A stretch of 64,000 nucleotides of DNA from Gaertneriomyces semiglobifer (taxonomy: Eukaryota > Chytridiomycota > Chytridiomycetes > Spizellomycetales > Spizellomycetaceae), in the NCBI GenBank assembly GCA_025558075.1, contig JAHLKF010000006.1:124001-188000 (forward strand), read 5' to 3'. Made by a program: the position numbers and the translations under genes. The notes under the pieces are model-generated. The model was not told where the DNA came from, searched no databases, and saw only the letters and a list, made by a program, of their open reading frames with translations. Positions 52,540-63,999 of this stretch are shown in pieces (positions within the stretch are counted from its first letter, which is position 1; every line of letters starts with the position of its first letter).

Positions 52540-54240
52540 CTACTTCGTGTCCAATCGCATACTAGCGACCCGTCCTCCTACCCGAACTGCGCTGCGAGTA
52601 GATTCCCTGTTCTGACTCGGACCCGTCAGGCATGCCAGCGGGAAAACCCCTGTTTGCCTGGTATTGCAATTCATGCCCCGTGCCCAACCTAAACAACACG
52701 CAAGAAATTGGTCAGCGAATTGAATCGTATGAGTTGAAATGCGGAACAAAGCTACTCACCATCTGAGAACGACTCCTCAATTTCCACCATGTCCCCAACG
52801 TTCAACTTGATTTCATCGGCCTGGACCGGGGTATATACCGCCCAACACTTCCTTATTCGGTGCGGCACGGGGGGAAGAGGAGCACTAGGTACGCCTGGTG
52901 TTGGTGAGAAAGGGGCCACTTCGGAACGAGTGAGAGTAGTATGCGCATCAGAATCTTGATCCCTTCGCGTTGCCGATATCGGCGATGAAACGACGGGCGA
53001 GAACGGGTTTGAAGCAATTGGTGCGGGAAGCGATGGGGTGATGAGATCTGGAGGGCGCACAGACAAGGGCCTGGAAGAGAAGGCTAGAATACTCGGATCC
53101 AAGAACGGGCGAGTGGACGCTCCAGGGGACCCAGATAAGGCATTCAAATCCAAGAGGTTCGAAGCAGAGTTTGGATGCGGAGAGTAACTTGAAGACGGCG
53201 GCAGCGGTGTGGTGAGAAGTCGAAGTCCGCTGGAAGCTTCCAGAGGCGATAGAGGGGTTAATCTGTTTGAGTCATAGTAAAAGTTGGGTTCCTTCGCCTG
53301 CTCCCGACTGCCATTTGAGCCGCCATCCGCGTACAACGCCGCCTCTATCTGAGCATTCGTACGTTTCCTCCACCGACGGGCGCCAAACACAGCACCCGCT
53401 GCAAGAAGGAATATGCCACCGAGTCCAGCTGTGACTCCGATGATCACATTTTTGGAGGACTCGGTAGAGGGCGTTATCAGTTGAGGAGCCTCGCCGATGG
53501 TCCCGTTGGCACCCGCGGTTCCAGCCGCATTCTGCGGTGCGCCTTCCACAAATTTACAACAGGTCTCCGCGCGACTAGTCGCTTTTCCGCAATGATCCAA
53601 TGCCTCTGGTAGTGTTGGGAACCCTGTGATGGTTTGGATATGCATGTTAAGCGCATGAATCATCTGCAGAACAAGAACATCCTCACTTACCGCATTGAGC
53701 AGCGTCGGGCAAATCATCCCCAGCATCACACGCTCCTCCATCTGCGCTGGTTGCTGTTAACCCATTACACAGGTTTGTGTATCCTGCAAGGGTGCGTGAC
53801 CGATCCTCTATAGCAGCTCCAAAGGTGCACACACTTTCGTCGTTGAAGACATCCAATAGAGACTGTCGTGCCTTGAGGCATACGTCCTTGCACAGCGGCT
53901 TTCCTCCTTCTTTATTGCACACACTCTTTGAACCTTCAACCATCAACGCGCAGAACAGCGGAATATGATAGCGTTGTCCCAGCCCTCGGTAGCTTGGGCA
54001 TGCGTATGTTTCCCGAAACGACGCCACATATGCTGGATCCAAATCTTGCTTGGAATTGACAAAGGCATCAAAAGAAGTCGGGCTGTCATAGAGTCCTGGT
54101 GCAACGATGACAGAAGCTCCAACTTGCGCCGGACAGGCCGAGGTCGTTGTGAGAGTTATGCAGTTGGTTTGAGCATGAACAGCCGGAATCAAAAATAGGA
54201 GGAACGATATGAAGGAGGCCCATGTTGTTGATGAGGCCAT
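52540..54240 (-). CDS. Single-pass membrane protein: Cys-rich (Frizzled-CRD-like) ectodomain, TM helix, C-terminal SH3
   Basis: Start MASSTTWASFISFLLFLIPAVHAQ at 54240 is a signal peptide (an in-frame ATG 15 bases upstream adds five residues). The ectodomain has about a dozen Cys. FCALMVEGSKSVCN then KPLCKDVCLKARQSLL and ESVC recall the core of the Frizzled cysteine-rich domain. After an intron near 53690 comes a second Cys cluster (HCGKATSRAETCCKF). A Gly-rich TM helix follows (VIIGVTAGLGGIFLLAAGAVFGARRWRKR), with basic residues on the inner side. The cytoplasmic part is Pro/Ser-rich, then SH3: CWAVYTPVQADEIKLNVGDMVEIEESFSDG, spliced (GTGAGT, about 52700) to WARGMNCNTRQTGVFPLACL. The stop is at 52540-52542. 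A receptor or adaptor role at the cell surface is inferred from layout. Confidence 0.78.
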
Positions 54241-54877
54241 GTTTGGTCGCTGCATGTAGTTCCCTGAAGACGAGCTATCCCGTAAAGCGTTCTCCGCCAA
54301 CCTGCTTCCTAGACGGCCGGAAAGTACAGCGAAGAGGAGCAAGCGTTCAATTGGCGAGAGAAATTTCAGCTCTGTTATACTTTATCTCAAAAAGCTTGGG
54401 AATCCATCAGGCAGAAAGTTAAAGTCATATGCACCCTATTTGTGCCCTCCACTCCCGCTCCACCGTTACCGATTCTCGCCGGCTCTCCTTGCCACTCAAG
54501 CTCACCGACGGCCCCTCTCCAACGCCTCGACGATTTCGCAATGTCATTGTCTGCATCCGTGAAAGATAGCACAAATTGTGTGCATGTCCACTCCCTGTGT
54601 GTGGGTGGGGGGGCCGTCAAAATAACCAAAACGCGAAAGGAGCGGCGGGGGAAATGAAACCGTGAACGGAAGCCAGTTTCCAGTTTTACAGAAAAGGACT
54701 TGCTGCGAGCGTGGAAAGAACCTAGAACTATTTCAGAGCGGCACTGCTGTAGCGAAGACGGATACTGGTGGCTTTTCCAAAAAAAAGGCCATGGACCTGC
54801 CAACTTTCGCAACTTGCACAACTGTAAAAAGCTGTTTACATTTTTCATGGCAGAGGCAGATATACAACGACGCCACT
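54241..54877. other. Intergenic region upstream of the SH3 membrane protein gene
   Basis: Lies between the start of the SH3 gene and the stop of the CTNNBL1 gene; it should contain the SH3 gene promoter. No further element recognised. Confidence 0.4.
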
Positions 54878-56926
54878 TCATTTCGTTAACCCTTGGATCA
54901 ATGCTTCAACTCGTCTTCGTTCCATGTCTTCCTCTTCAACTTTCTCCATCTTAGTTGCGTTGGTACGGTTGTCATGCTCGCTTTCCGCTTTTTCTGTGCC
55001 ACCACCAAGGCTGCTCCGATACTCTTGCAGGACGGCTACAATGTTCTGGATCCCATCGCCACGTCTGTCCAAAAGAAATTCCACCCTTTTTCTAATGTCA
55101 CCCTCCGCCTCCCCCACGCACACGTAGGATACAATGAATGTTATCCCGTACAAGGTAAACAACCCCGCGTCCAGTCGCCGCAATTCAAGTTCCTCCTCTT
55201 CCATTTGTAGCTCTTCCTTCTCAATCTCGCCATCGTCAAACTCCTGTTGAAGTTCTGTCTTACGCTGGCTTATTTCTTTATCCGCAACTACGACTTTCTG
55301 CCGATACATAGTCCATAACTCTATCAAACGATCCGTTTTCTCAAAGTCGTTCTCCAGAAACTTCAGCATCAATCGCCCCCGGTACTCAGTATTTGTAAGG
55401 TGCCGAAATAGAGAACCGAGGACTGAAATGACGTGCTCATCAAAATCCGTCTCTGAAAACGACTTGTACTCCTTCCGATACTTCTTCAATCCCTTGTGCA
55501 TCAGTAAAGGAAAGAGCGCCCCGAGACCCATAATCTCGACAAAATGGTCACAGAGCGGTGGCGACAACAGCAGAGCGTGGTTAAGCAGCTTTAGCGCTCT
55601 CATCCGGCTCATCCTTTTCTCTTTCATCATCAGTAGTAATAGCTCAAGACCTTCTGATTCCAGAAACGCCGTTTTAACTTCTGGCTCGTGGACAGCAGCA
55701 GAGAGGGTATCAAAAACATTTTCCATTAGTTCGATTTCATCTGCGGTAGTGGGATCACGCTTTTTGTACAGGTTTGCAGCCCGCAACAGCGTGTCAATTC
55801 CATTCCCAATAGCCGTTTGAGTTGATGCAAGCGCGAGGCGATTTGACCGAGAGCTCTGACAGAGGATAGCGAGCAGTTCTGATGCGTACTGCTTGGTTGA
55901 GCTAAATGGCTTGTGGGTGAGCAGAACTAGAAGATACTGTAAAATCGTTGTCTTGTTCACAACGGTTTCTGAGACTTCTGGCATCGTGGAGATCATGTTT
56001 TCGATGATGGATAGCGTGACAAAAATAGCGCTGGAGTCGTCAGAGTTGGTCGCATCGAGGCGGGCGAGGTTTGTTACAAGCAGCGACAGGATCTCAGCGT
56101 CCAGAAGCGCCTTGACGAGCACACGCATTCCCGCGGCAGCTTCTTCAGATGCTTCAGACACAAGGTCTTCGTCCGTTAGCTCATTCAACAGCTCCAGTGC
56201 AGCGATGCTGATATCGGTGTTTTCATGAGTCAACAGAGAGAGAATAGATGCGTGAGATTGGAGTTCTACCAGCAGCGGGTACAATTCTGGTGCGGCGCTG
56301 AGCTGAAGCATATTCTTTATCTCTTCGTCCAAGTCTGCTTCTGAATCAATGAACCTACGACGGAAGCAAAGACAGTGGTCAGGGTCTGTAGCGTTACGAC
56401 TCTGCTCATCCACCAGGACATATACTACCTGTTTCAAAAAAGGACGATATACTTACTTTAACGGCTGATCTGGATACTTGACCCGCATTTCTTGATTTTT
56501 ATTGACTGCCTTTTCGAACCTCAGGACTGTCTTTTTCAACACAGCCGCGTCAATCTGAGCCGGTGTATCCTCGGCGGAATCGACGATATCCAGAATGTTT
56601 TTATGGTCAGCATCCAGGCCGTCTCCGTGGAATCTAACATCTTCTTCGTCTTCAAACTCATTTGAAGCGTTCTCGTCTCTTTCGAGCTCCTCTGGACGAC
56701 TGGAGGAACCCGCACCCGAACCAGGGCCCCACCCTAGCCGGTAATCCTCTCCGTCGTCATCAGTTTTAAGCTTTTTCAGAAAAGCGTCCGACGGAGCATC
56801 AGGCAGCTTGCGCTTATTTCCAGCAATCACTGGTGCCGGCACCTATACAGGAAAAACCGTCAAGATTGTTTTGACAATCTGCGCGTCCCACACAATCCTT
56901 ACCTTGAAAATGCTATTAAAGTCCAT
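54878..56926 (-). CDS. CTNNBL1: Beta-catenin-like protein 1 (CTNNBL1), armadillo-type splicing factor
   Basis: A component associated with the Prp19/CDC5L complex of the spliceosome. Exon 1 (start 56926) encodes MDFNSIFK and splices at GTAAGG to VPAPVIAGNKRKLPDAPSDAFLKKLK, which includes a nuclear localisation signal. Exon 2 ends KYPDQPLK. The large last exon has FIDSEADLDEEIKNMLQLSAAPELYPLLVEL, HENTDISIAALELLNELTDED, LLVTNLARLD and TTILQYLLVLLTHKPF. ASELLAILCQSS, ENVFDTLSAAVHEPEVKTAFLESEGLELLLLMM, MRALKLLNHALL, MGLGALFPLLM and NTEYRGRLMLKFLENDFEKTDRLIELW follow. These are the ordered armadillo repeats of CTNNBL1 at full length. The end contains the usual charged helix and ALIQGLTK. Confidence 0.93.
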
Positions 56927-57135
56927 GGTAAGAGATCCTCCCTAATGCCCACTTCCCAGTCTGCCCACTTGCCAGTCAATGATGCGTCTCCCCTCGACGA
57001 CGCTCTTGGTTTGCAACTGCTTGAAATGGGGGGTAAACTGTCGACGATCTGAGTTATTGATTAGAACGCTTACGCTATTGAATTACATAAGCCATATGCG
57101 CCACATGCTTTTTGTTACCCTGACCCCACGGCGGG

Positions 57136-57142
57136 TATAAAA
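57136..57142 (+). promoter_or_regulatory. Orphan canonical TATA box
   Basis: TATAAAA in GGGTATAAAAGGCGG. The only frame close downstream is 12 codons long (ATG at about 57201). Either an unseen first exon, a non-coding transcript, or a chance match. Confidence 0.4.
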
Positions 57143-58036
57143 GGCGGCGGTTGCGGGCAGCCCTCGGTTTTGTCGCTAGAAGTTTTTCGAATTCATATTT
57201 ATGAATACGATGACCACAATTCTATTAATCAATCATTGAAGGTGCATTTCATGCATCAGGGATCGACTCAGTAGACGTCCTGGTGCTTCCATGCCATCTG
57301 AGAGGAACTTGCCTGCCACATCTGAGGGGATTTGCTTTCGACATCGAGAGGTGTCTGTGAACATATCCCCATGAGTTGGCTGGTACATTTGTGTTCTGCG
57401 ACTGTTGCTCTGGTGACTGCTATTCTGTGACTGCTGTTCTGTGCCCTTGCAATTGCTAGGCTGGCTCGATGGGGCCAGTGTATGAACTCAAGTATACTGC
57501 TCTTGTGGTGTGCGGCATCAACGTCGTAATGCAATTTGTCTGATCGACGCCTGGCAGACGACGTCCTCATCGTTGTGTCAGAATGATCATCGTCGTCTTG
57601 CTCTCATTATCCAATCCAGAGATATCCAACGACAAGCGTAGCCCTTTCGCAATTCATCATCGTCCTTGAAACCGTTAATAATTAACCGTTTGGCCAGTCA
57701 ACGTCGATTCGTGCAGCGTACACCTCATCGGCTTCCTGTTTCCACACATCCTTTCCTGTTACGCTTTAATGCATGGCCTTTGCAAAAGAAAGCTTAACGC
57801 ACATGCACAGACACAGGCACCGAATGGCCCTTTGCAGCAGCAGCAGGATAACATAACAGAACATAACATTAGACATAATAAGACTGGCTTTTTGATTCGA
57901 AAAAAGAAAAACGTTGGTTCGATCAAAGGCTGAAATAAAAGTCTTGGCGGCGCGGTCCGTTTTTAGACGCAAGAAATTCGCGCCTTTTGCTCTTGGCTAA
58001 AACAGGTTCCGGTTCCTAGCGGCGATAGTGTGCAGC

Positions 58037-58089
58037 GAGTGAGAGCGAGAGAGAGAGAGAAGGAACGCAGAGGGCGAGAGCGAGAGAAA
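58037..58089 (+). repeat. GA-rich simple repeat
   Basis: AGAGCGAGAGAGAGAGAGAAGG-type sequence with short interruptions, within the protease gene's upstream region. Confidence 0.7.
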
Positions 58090-58426
58090 TCGAACGGACG
58101 GAGCATCCTTCCACACAACCCTTGTCGTTTATGGACCAGTGTTGTTGAAACGTCCCTCTTTTTCTGCGCCAAAGTGTGCCGCCCGTCTCACCCGCAAGCT
58201 CACAGTAAAGCGGGAGCGGCTCTTTGAAGCGACGATAGACCATTAATACAAGTCCCCCGTTCATTTTTCATTGAACGACAAACGACGGCCACCACAACCG
58301 ACGAAACAATAACCGTGGCACTTTGGAATAATTACAAATTCTCAACACTCGCCTTCGTTTCGCTTTCCTAACCGGTCAGCGCTCAAGCGCCAGGGAATCA
58401 GACCAGCTCACACAGCGACATTCACG

Positions 58427-60001
58427 ATGAAGGTCTCCCTTTTACTTTTTATACTCGGCTCGCAGGCGATCTATGCCGCTAGCATCGGCTCGCGCGCTGT
58501 CGAAGGCGATGACAAGCAGGCCCAGCCAGAGGAAACCTCCACCCAGTCGCCTCATGGTATTTTCCGATACGACCGTGTCTCAGTATGGGACAAGTCGGAC
58601 TTGGTGATGAAGACTTTCGAAGCATTTAGTGACGACTCTACCATTGGCAAGGAACCGCAACAGTTGAAAAGGCGGGCCTTGGCGCCCGAATTCGCTTTCA
58701 AGATTCTCTGGGAATGCGATACGACTACTCGTCCAGAAATTTGTGATGCAGGTCTAAAAGGTGAGTAGTCTGATTCGTCTGTATCGGCGCAGGGACCTCG
58801 GTCTCCGCCACATAGTGGTTCTTTGGCAAGTGCACGTTATTAATCTTTCTTCATCGACCTTTTTTCTCCGTATTTCATTATTATAGACTTCACAGCAGCA
58901 ACGCGATTGATCGCCGAAAAGCTCACGATAAACGAGCAGATCGTTGTTCAGGCTCATTTCAAGTCGTTCTGCGGCGGTGTTCTGGATGCTAATCAGTGCG
59001 AAGATGCGAACATTCTGGGTGCAGCGCAATCTGTATCCCTATTCCCTGGCGCAATTCTTACCTCTGCGGATCAGACATTGAACACCTCCAATACCTTCCT
59101 CTATCCGCAATCCATCTTGAAGCAATACCCCATGTCCGCTCAAGTGAAGGAAGCCTTGGGACAAGTAGATATTTCCGCAGAGTTCAACGCTGACTACACC
59201 TGGATATACGAGAACAAGCCTTTCCCTGGTTACCCTGACGGCAACTTTTCTCTCATGAACGTTATCATCCACGAGGTGCTTCATGGACTTGGTTTCGACT
59301 CGGCCTTCCAGTTGTTCAACTCAATCTACCCGTTCACTTCAAGCACCATTCCTTACATCGCTCCCATCCTTTACTATACGGGAAGCAAACGCGATCCGAC
59401 TATTCGAGACTGGATGCCTCCGATGCCTTACGATGGGCTTCTTCGCACAGTGGATGGTCGCCCTATCACCGACTGGGCTTACCGTATATACAAGTTTTTC
59501 CCTGGGAAAGACAGTCCCCAAATGTCATCGTTCATTCCCGATTTCGAGCGCTCCGGTGACGCCTTTACTGCTGCACGCGAACTTTACGACATTTTCACCA
59601 GTTCCGCGGCGGCCAGAGTAACCAACGCCGTTTCAAACACGGTATCAAACGCCCAGATTTACACCCCCAATCCGTATGAAAGCGGTTCAAGTATCGCCCA
59701 TGTGGATTTCCGCACCTTTGCCCAGACGCCCGATGATATCATGATCCCTCAGATGAGTCCGCTCGTCAACAAAACATGGACTCAAATTATGGCCGGCCGA
59801 ACGGAAGGACTCTTTGGCGGGAATACCATGGGTATCTTGAAGGGCTGTGGTTGGAATCTTCCTAGCGGACGTTTCGTCCATGTTGCCGAGGTGGACGGCA
59901 CAGGCAGCAACCCGCGCGACTCTGCAGCTTCATTCATTTCGCATCCCAGCTTCGCGCTTATTGCCGGGGTTGTGGGCATATGGGCTATGGTGATGATCTA
60001 G
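58427..60001 (+). CDS. Secreted, probably GPI-anchored zinc metalloprotease (metzincin, leishmanolysin-like)
   Basis: Signal peptide MKVSLLLFILGSQAIYAAS at the start. Exon 1 ends CDAGLK before GTGAGT (about 58761); exon 2 begins near 58887 with DFTAATRLIAEKL. The zinc site VIIHEVLHGLGFDSAF is H-E-x-x-H-x-x-G-F. Downstream, DDIMIPQMSP offers the Met of a Met-turn after GSSIAHVDF (a candidate third ligand region), as in M8-like peptidases. Four Cys-poor core residues and CGWNLPSG near the end match secreted zincins of zoosporic fungi. The C-terminus (GSNPRDSAASFI then hydrophobic FALIAGVVGIWAMVMI) is a good GPI attachment signal. Length about 480 residues with a likely propeptide (KRRALAPE could be a processing site). 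Family assignment within the metzincins is tentative. Confidence 0.78.
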
Positions 60002-60348
60002 AGACAAGCGTTTCTGAGCGGGCCGTGTGCTTGTGCGTTTTGCTTCTGGCGTTGTATAGTGCTACGATTGACTTGTGACATAGCTGGGTATGACGATTAA
60101 CTGATCTAGAACTTAGATTCGTAGATGAGGTCGTTACTTGGACCTCCATGCGGTATCGTGTACTTAGAACATGACGTTGTCCTCTACATTAGTCTTAATA
60201 AATTACGAGATATTGGCGCGCCCCCTAGCTTTGTGCAAAAAAGTATGTCATCCATAGGCTCTTAGCGAGCAAACGCTGTTCTAATCTGCAGAAACGAAAC
60301 TAAACTACTGCTCCCAATCGCCCTAAAAATAAAGCAAAGCCGTCGTTT
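60002..60348. other. Intergenic region between convergent genes
   Basis: The 3' flanks of the protease gene and the basic-protein gene; nothing recognised. Confidence 0.4.
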
Positions 60349-60941
60349 TCAAACACTAAACCTAACCCGTCTCGTCGCAGTGTCTTTCGTTTCAGCTTTC
60401 ACTCTCTCCTCCTCTTCTTTCGCTTTTTTGATTTTCCGCTTCTCCTTCTGACCTTCCAGGATTTTTCGCTTTGCACTTTCTATTTCATCCCGCTTTTGTT
60501 TCGCCCGGTCTTGCTTCTTTTGATGATCAGCGACATGACGAACTTGAACTTGAGTTTGTTTCTTAAGTAGACGGGATATCTTGGCATCTTGTTCTGCTGT
60601 GATGGACTGTATAAGATTTATCATTTGATCCTGTAAACAAGAGATAAATTTCAGGTCAGTTTCTTCAGCTTGGCTCAAGGGTACATGTTAGCGTCAGAAC
60701 GCACTTGAGATGGGAATATTTTTCCTTTCTTTTTTCCCTGTTCCTTAACGGGAGGTGTTCTCGTCTTTTTGACAGGTGCCGCCTCTGTAACAGTGTTCAG
60801 TTTTCGATCCGCTTGTGAACGAGCGGTGTCGGCTTCTGCCGGCTTTGCTACAGGCTTCTTTCTCCTAACATCGTTTCTTGACGGTGTTGTTTTTGTCGCT
60901 GTTGCTGTTCCTGGCCTCTGCTTTGGCTGCTTGCTCTTCAT
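60349..60941 (-). CDS. Small basic coiled-coil protein, possibly Loc1-like ribosome assembly factor
   Basis: Two exons. Exon 1 (start 60941) encodes a Lys/Pro/Thr-rich stretch (MKSKQPKQRPGTATATK...) ending KKKGKIFPSQ before GTGCGT. Exon 2 starts at an acceptor near 60634 with DQMINLIQSITAEQDAKISRLLKKQ. A long charged helix follows (KKQDRAKQKRDEIESAKRKILEGQKEKRKIKK) and ends RRVRFSV. Length (about 170 residues), the Gly-Lys-Lys-Gly-Lys-x-F block followed by a helix, and the terminal basic-V-x-F motif resemble yeast Loc1, which acts in 60S assembly and ASH1 mRNA localisation. The similarity is weak and compositional, so the name is a suggestion only. Confidence 0.55.
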
Positions 60942-61200
60942 TATGATTATTGCTGTATTTGTGTTGATACAAGGAATATCACGCCTTCAAGTCCAAAAAG
61001 CTTCAAATTCAGGCAAAGGGCGAAAACGCGAAGTTGCATAAGCCATGTTATCAATCACTAGATGTAACAGTCGTCGTGGGTTGCATTTGACAGCTTCCAT
61101 TTTCTCACTGCAGCGCAGAAACGTAACCCATGTTAATGTAACCTGAGCTACGGCGCTTGCGCTCAATGGCATTGAGAGGAACTCCAGTGCTTTTGCTGGG

Positions 61201-61488
61201 TTATGGGAGACAGGCTGGTTTGGCTCTTAGACCATCAGTACGCTCGCTACCAATGGACAGATCGCGTGGCTGAAAGTCTCGTTGACGATTGCCGTTAGCT
61301 GAATTGAGCATGAGCGCTCGCAAGCGAAATACACAGCATAGATGAGCACAGAAGAAACGAGGCGGCGTGGGGAGGGCGCACAGCATTGAGATCCTTGAAT
61401 CGATTCGACGTTTTCTCATGACGATTAAACCAGGTATGGCACCGATCAACAAAGCTCCACCGACCAAAGAAACGCGATCACTGTGCAT
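61201..61488 (-). CDS. Possible small single-pass membrane protein
   Basis: A 95-codon frame starting MHSDRVSLVGGALLIGAIPG, with one hydrophobic segment to LIVMRKRRIDS, a positive-inside stop. The remainder is Cys- and Arg-rich without a family. The middle portion (ISMLCALPTPP...CCVF) may be an unspliced intron. No homologue recognised; the hydrophobic helix plus basic flank is the only support. Confidence 0.35.
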   Translation of the reverse strand: MHSDRVSLVGGALLIGAIPGLIVMRKRRIDSRISMLCALPTPPRFFCAHLCCVFRLRALMLNSANGNRQRDFQPRDLSIGSERTDGLRAKPACLP

Positions 61489-61615
61489 CTGTGAAGATCA
61501 CTTCAGGTAGGGCATGCAGTGCTGTCAGGATCATCAGGTACTTGAGCCTATAGGCTCATAATTGATCTATTCAATGGAAGACCTCCTAAATCTCTATTCG
61601 CAAACCTCATATGCT

Positions 61616-63999
61616 CTATACTTGTTCCCAGACCTCACGATATATCTTTCCTAACCAAAGCACTTGCTCGTGTTCTCGCCAATACCTCTTTATGGAAAAC
61701 ACGCCTCGTACTCGCTCACGGAGTTTTTCGCCAATGCGTTGTCGCATTTCCATTACATTCGGGTACATTATGCGCTCGATAAGCTTTTCGCTTCCTCGAG
61801 TCAGCAGTTCGTCTAACCTGAGCGTTTGCCCTTCCATGCCGTCGGTAATGGCAAACAGCCGCATTTGGCCCAACGCAAGTTGGAATGGACGTGACGGTGG
61901 AACCACAGCTCCGTAGACCTCGTTGGTTTTGGGGTTTGTAATGACTTCGCGACTGCCGCCCACGTCTGTGCAGACGACTGGCAAGCCGCACAATCCCGCC
62001 TCACCCAAGGCGAGTGGGAGACCTTCAGTAATGGATGAGTTCACAAAGATCCATCCCTGCGGGAGTACACTTGCTGGACTCCCCAATCCCATCAATTTAA
62101 CATTTGCTTCCAACCCATGCGCGGCGATAGTACGCATACACTCTGTAGTATACGGCGGCTCTTTCTCCGGCGACCCGTAGATTAAAAGTTGATAATTCGT
62201 CAGCTTGAAATCCCGCACAATAATACGGGCCGCGTTGATGGCGTTCATAACGTCTTTCACGGGGGAAATATGTGAAAGCATTACAGCCGTCGGAACATCT
62301 GCTTGCAGCTTGGGGTTCGGCTGGAACCGGGCAGTGTCCATTCCGTTGAGAACTGGCACGACTCGACGAGAAGTTTCGGATGCCTCGCGGGTATTGCCGT
62401 ATTTGCCACCTGCGATCCAAATCTCCCAATGCACGTTCTGGATGGATGTGCACGGAGTTATGTAGTCCGCTCTGTTACACGGGAAAGACCGCATCAGCAA
62501 CCGGAAATTCTCAGCATTAGCCTGGTTTGAGCTTACCTAGCGTACACCACCCTGGCAACCAGTCTCGTCAGCCCGGCAAACATGCACTGCACAAATTTTG
62601 GCATCACGATGTCGGTACACAGCCCAAACAAGCGTTCTCTCCAGAGAATTCCATGATCCCAGACAATAAATGTGCTGCCATGAACCTTCTTGGCAACAAC
62701 ACCTAACACAGCCTGAATACCATGATGCGACGCATGTACCACTGGACGGTTCGGAATCTCAACCGTCAAAGGAAGCAGCAAACGCGATATCAGATCAAAT
62801 AACATTTCAATGTGACGTAGCGTAGGGGTTTCGGTCCGATAAAGCTTTCCTTCGTTGAAGTGTATCCACGACGTTTCAAGAAGTTTTCGAATCCATGTTT
62901 CTTGGCTCGTGACGTGGTTCCAAGCTGTAGTCCAATCACACTCTTGGAAGAAATAATAGATCTGGACGAAGATGTCTTCAAAATCAGGCACATCCTCAGT
63001 CGCGATGTGATCGGTAAAAGCGGCATCGATTAGCCTTTCAATCAGCGGAACAAATCGTTCCTCCACAAGCTTCGTGGTGGTCTTCCTAGAACGGGCTTGA
63101 AGCTCCCTATACGGTACGTTGCGCAGGATATTCTCATTCGGCGTTCCAAAGTCCAAGTCCCATAAAGGGATGTACTTGATTGAGTCAATGTGGCGTTCAA
63201 TGGGGTAATCCTTTTGCCCAAGTTCGGGCATACCCAGCTCTGCCAAAGAGGTCCAACGAATTCTTTCGATACCATCAATGACATCCCGCCGGCAAGAGCC
63301 AACTCCACCTCCTCCAGTTGGCCACGTTCCACTATCAAGATTGATGACACGAAGAAGTTCCTCAGTTTGACTCCGCCCTTCTGCGCTCCAATTTTCCTCA
63401 TCCGGCTCTCCTTCGGGAAAAATGCGATCTGCATCACCGCCACATCCAAGTATCCATAAGTCTGAAAAGCGAATGCAAAAATGTGTTCTTGTCCACGGCT
63501 GATCCAACATCTGAAGCTCTGCTGTGATCCGGCACTTTTCCTGACGAAGCAGATTCTGAGCAGACTGCTTATCACCCAGATCTCGTCTCCACCAGTACGC
63601 TTGGAGCAATGGATGTGATCGCGATAAGCGTTCATCCAAATCACGAGCAAACACTCCAGGAACCAAACCTGACCTCCATGCCGCCCAGAGGTATTCTCGC
63701 TGAGTCACGATGTTACTTTCCGCAGACCAAAACTCCGTCGCCAGAGGGGGTGCGCTCCATCCTGAGCGAATTGTGCGGGATTTTAATTCCTGAGTGAACA
63801 TGTCGGAACTCATCACAAAACATAGTGGGGGTTGGCTTTTCAGGACCCCCCATGTGTCATCGATGATTTCTCGTGGCGTCGGCACGGCATACTCTCTCTC
63901 TCCAGGGATACGATGCACGCTCTCATACCTTATATGATGAGGATGTGAATAATCCACTTTGGTAACAACTGCACTCTCCATGCCCAAATTGCGCCGCAT
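61616..63999 (-). CDS. GT4-family glycosyltransferase (PelF-like), 5' end outside the window
   Basis: Transfers a sugar from a nucleotide donor, probably to a polysaccharide or glycolipid. The gene runs off the right edge. A large exon (63999 to about 62535) has a region of about 330 residues with no recognised domain, then the GT-B N-domain: PVVHASHHGIQAVLGVVAKKVHGSTFIVWDHGILWRERL, which resembles PelF-type enzymes (H-G-[IL]...R-E-R). A short intron (about 62470-62532) joins VVYAR to ADYITPC. The C-domain has PVLNGMDTARFQPNP, VMLSHISPVKDVMNAI, QLLIYGSPEKEPPY, LMGLGSPASVLPQGWIFVNSSITEGLPLALGEAGLCGLPVVCTDVGGSREV with the E-x7-E donor motif, and ends REVWEQV. Related fungal proteins often carry N-terminal membrane helices; that part is not in view. 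Confidence 0.82.

Larger units (their letters stand above)
56927..58426. other. Long divergent intergenic region, CTNNBL1 / metalloprotease
   Basis: About 1.5 kb without a recognised protein gene. It contains a canonical TATA box on the plus strand at 57136 and a GA-rich simple repeat at about 58037-58089. The right 200 bases likely hold the protease promoter and leader. Confidence 0.45.
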
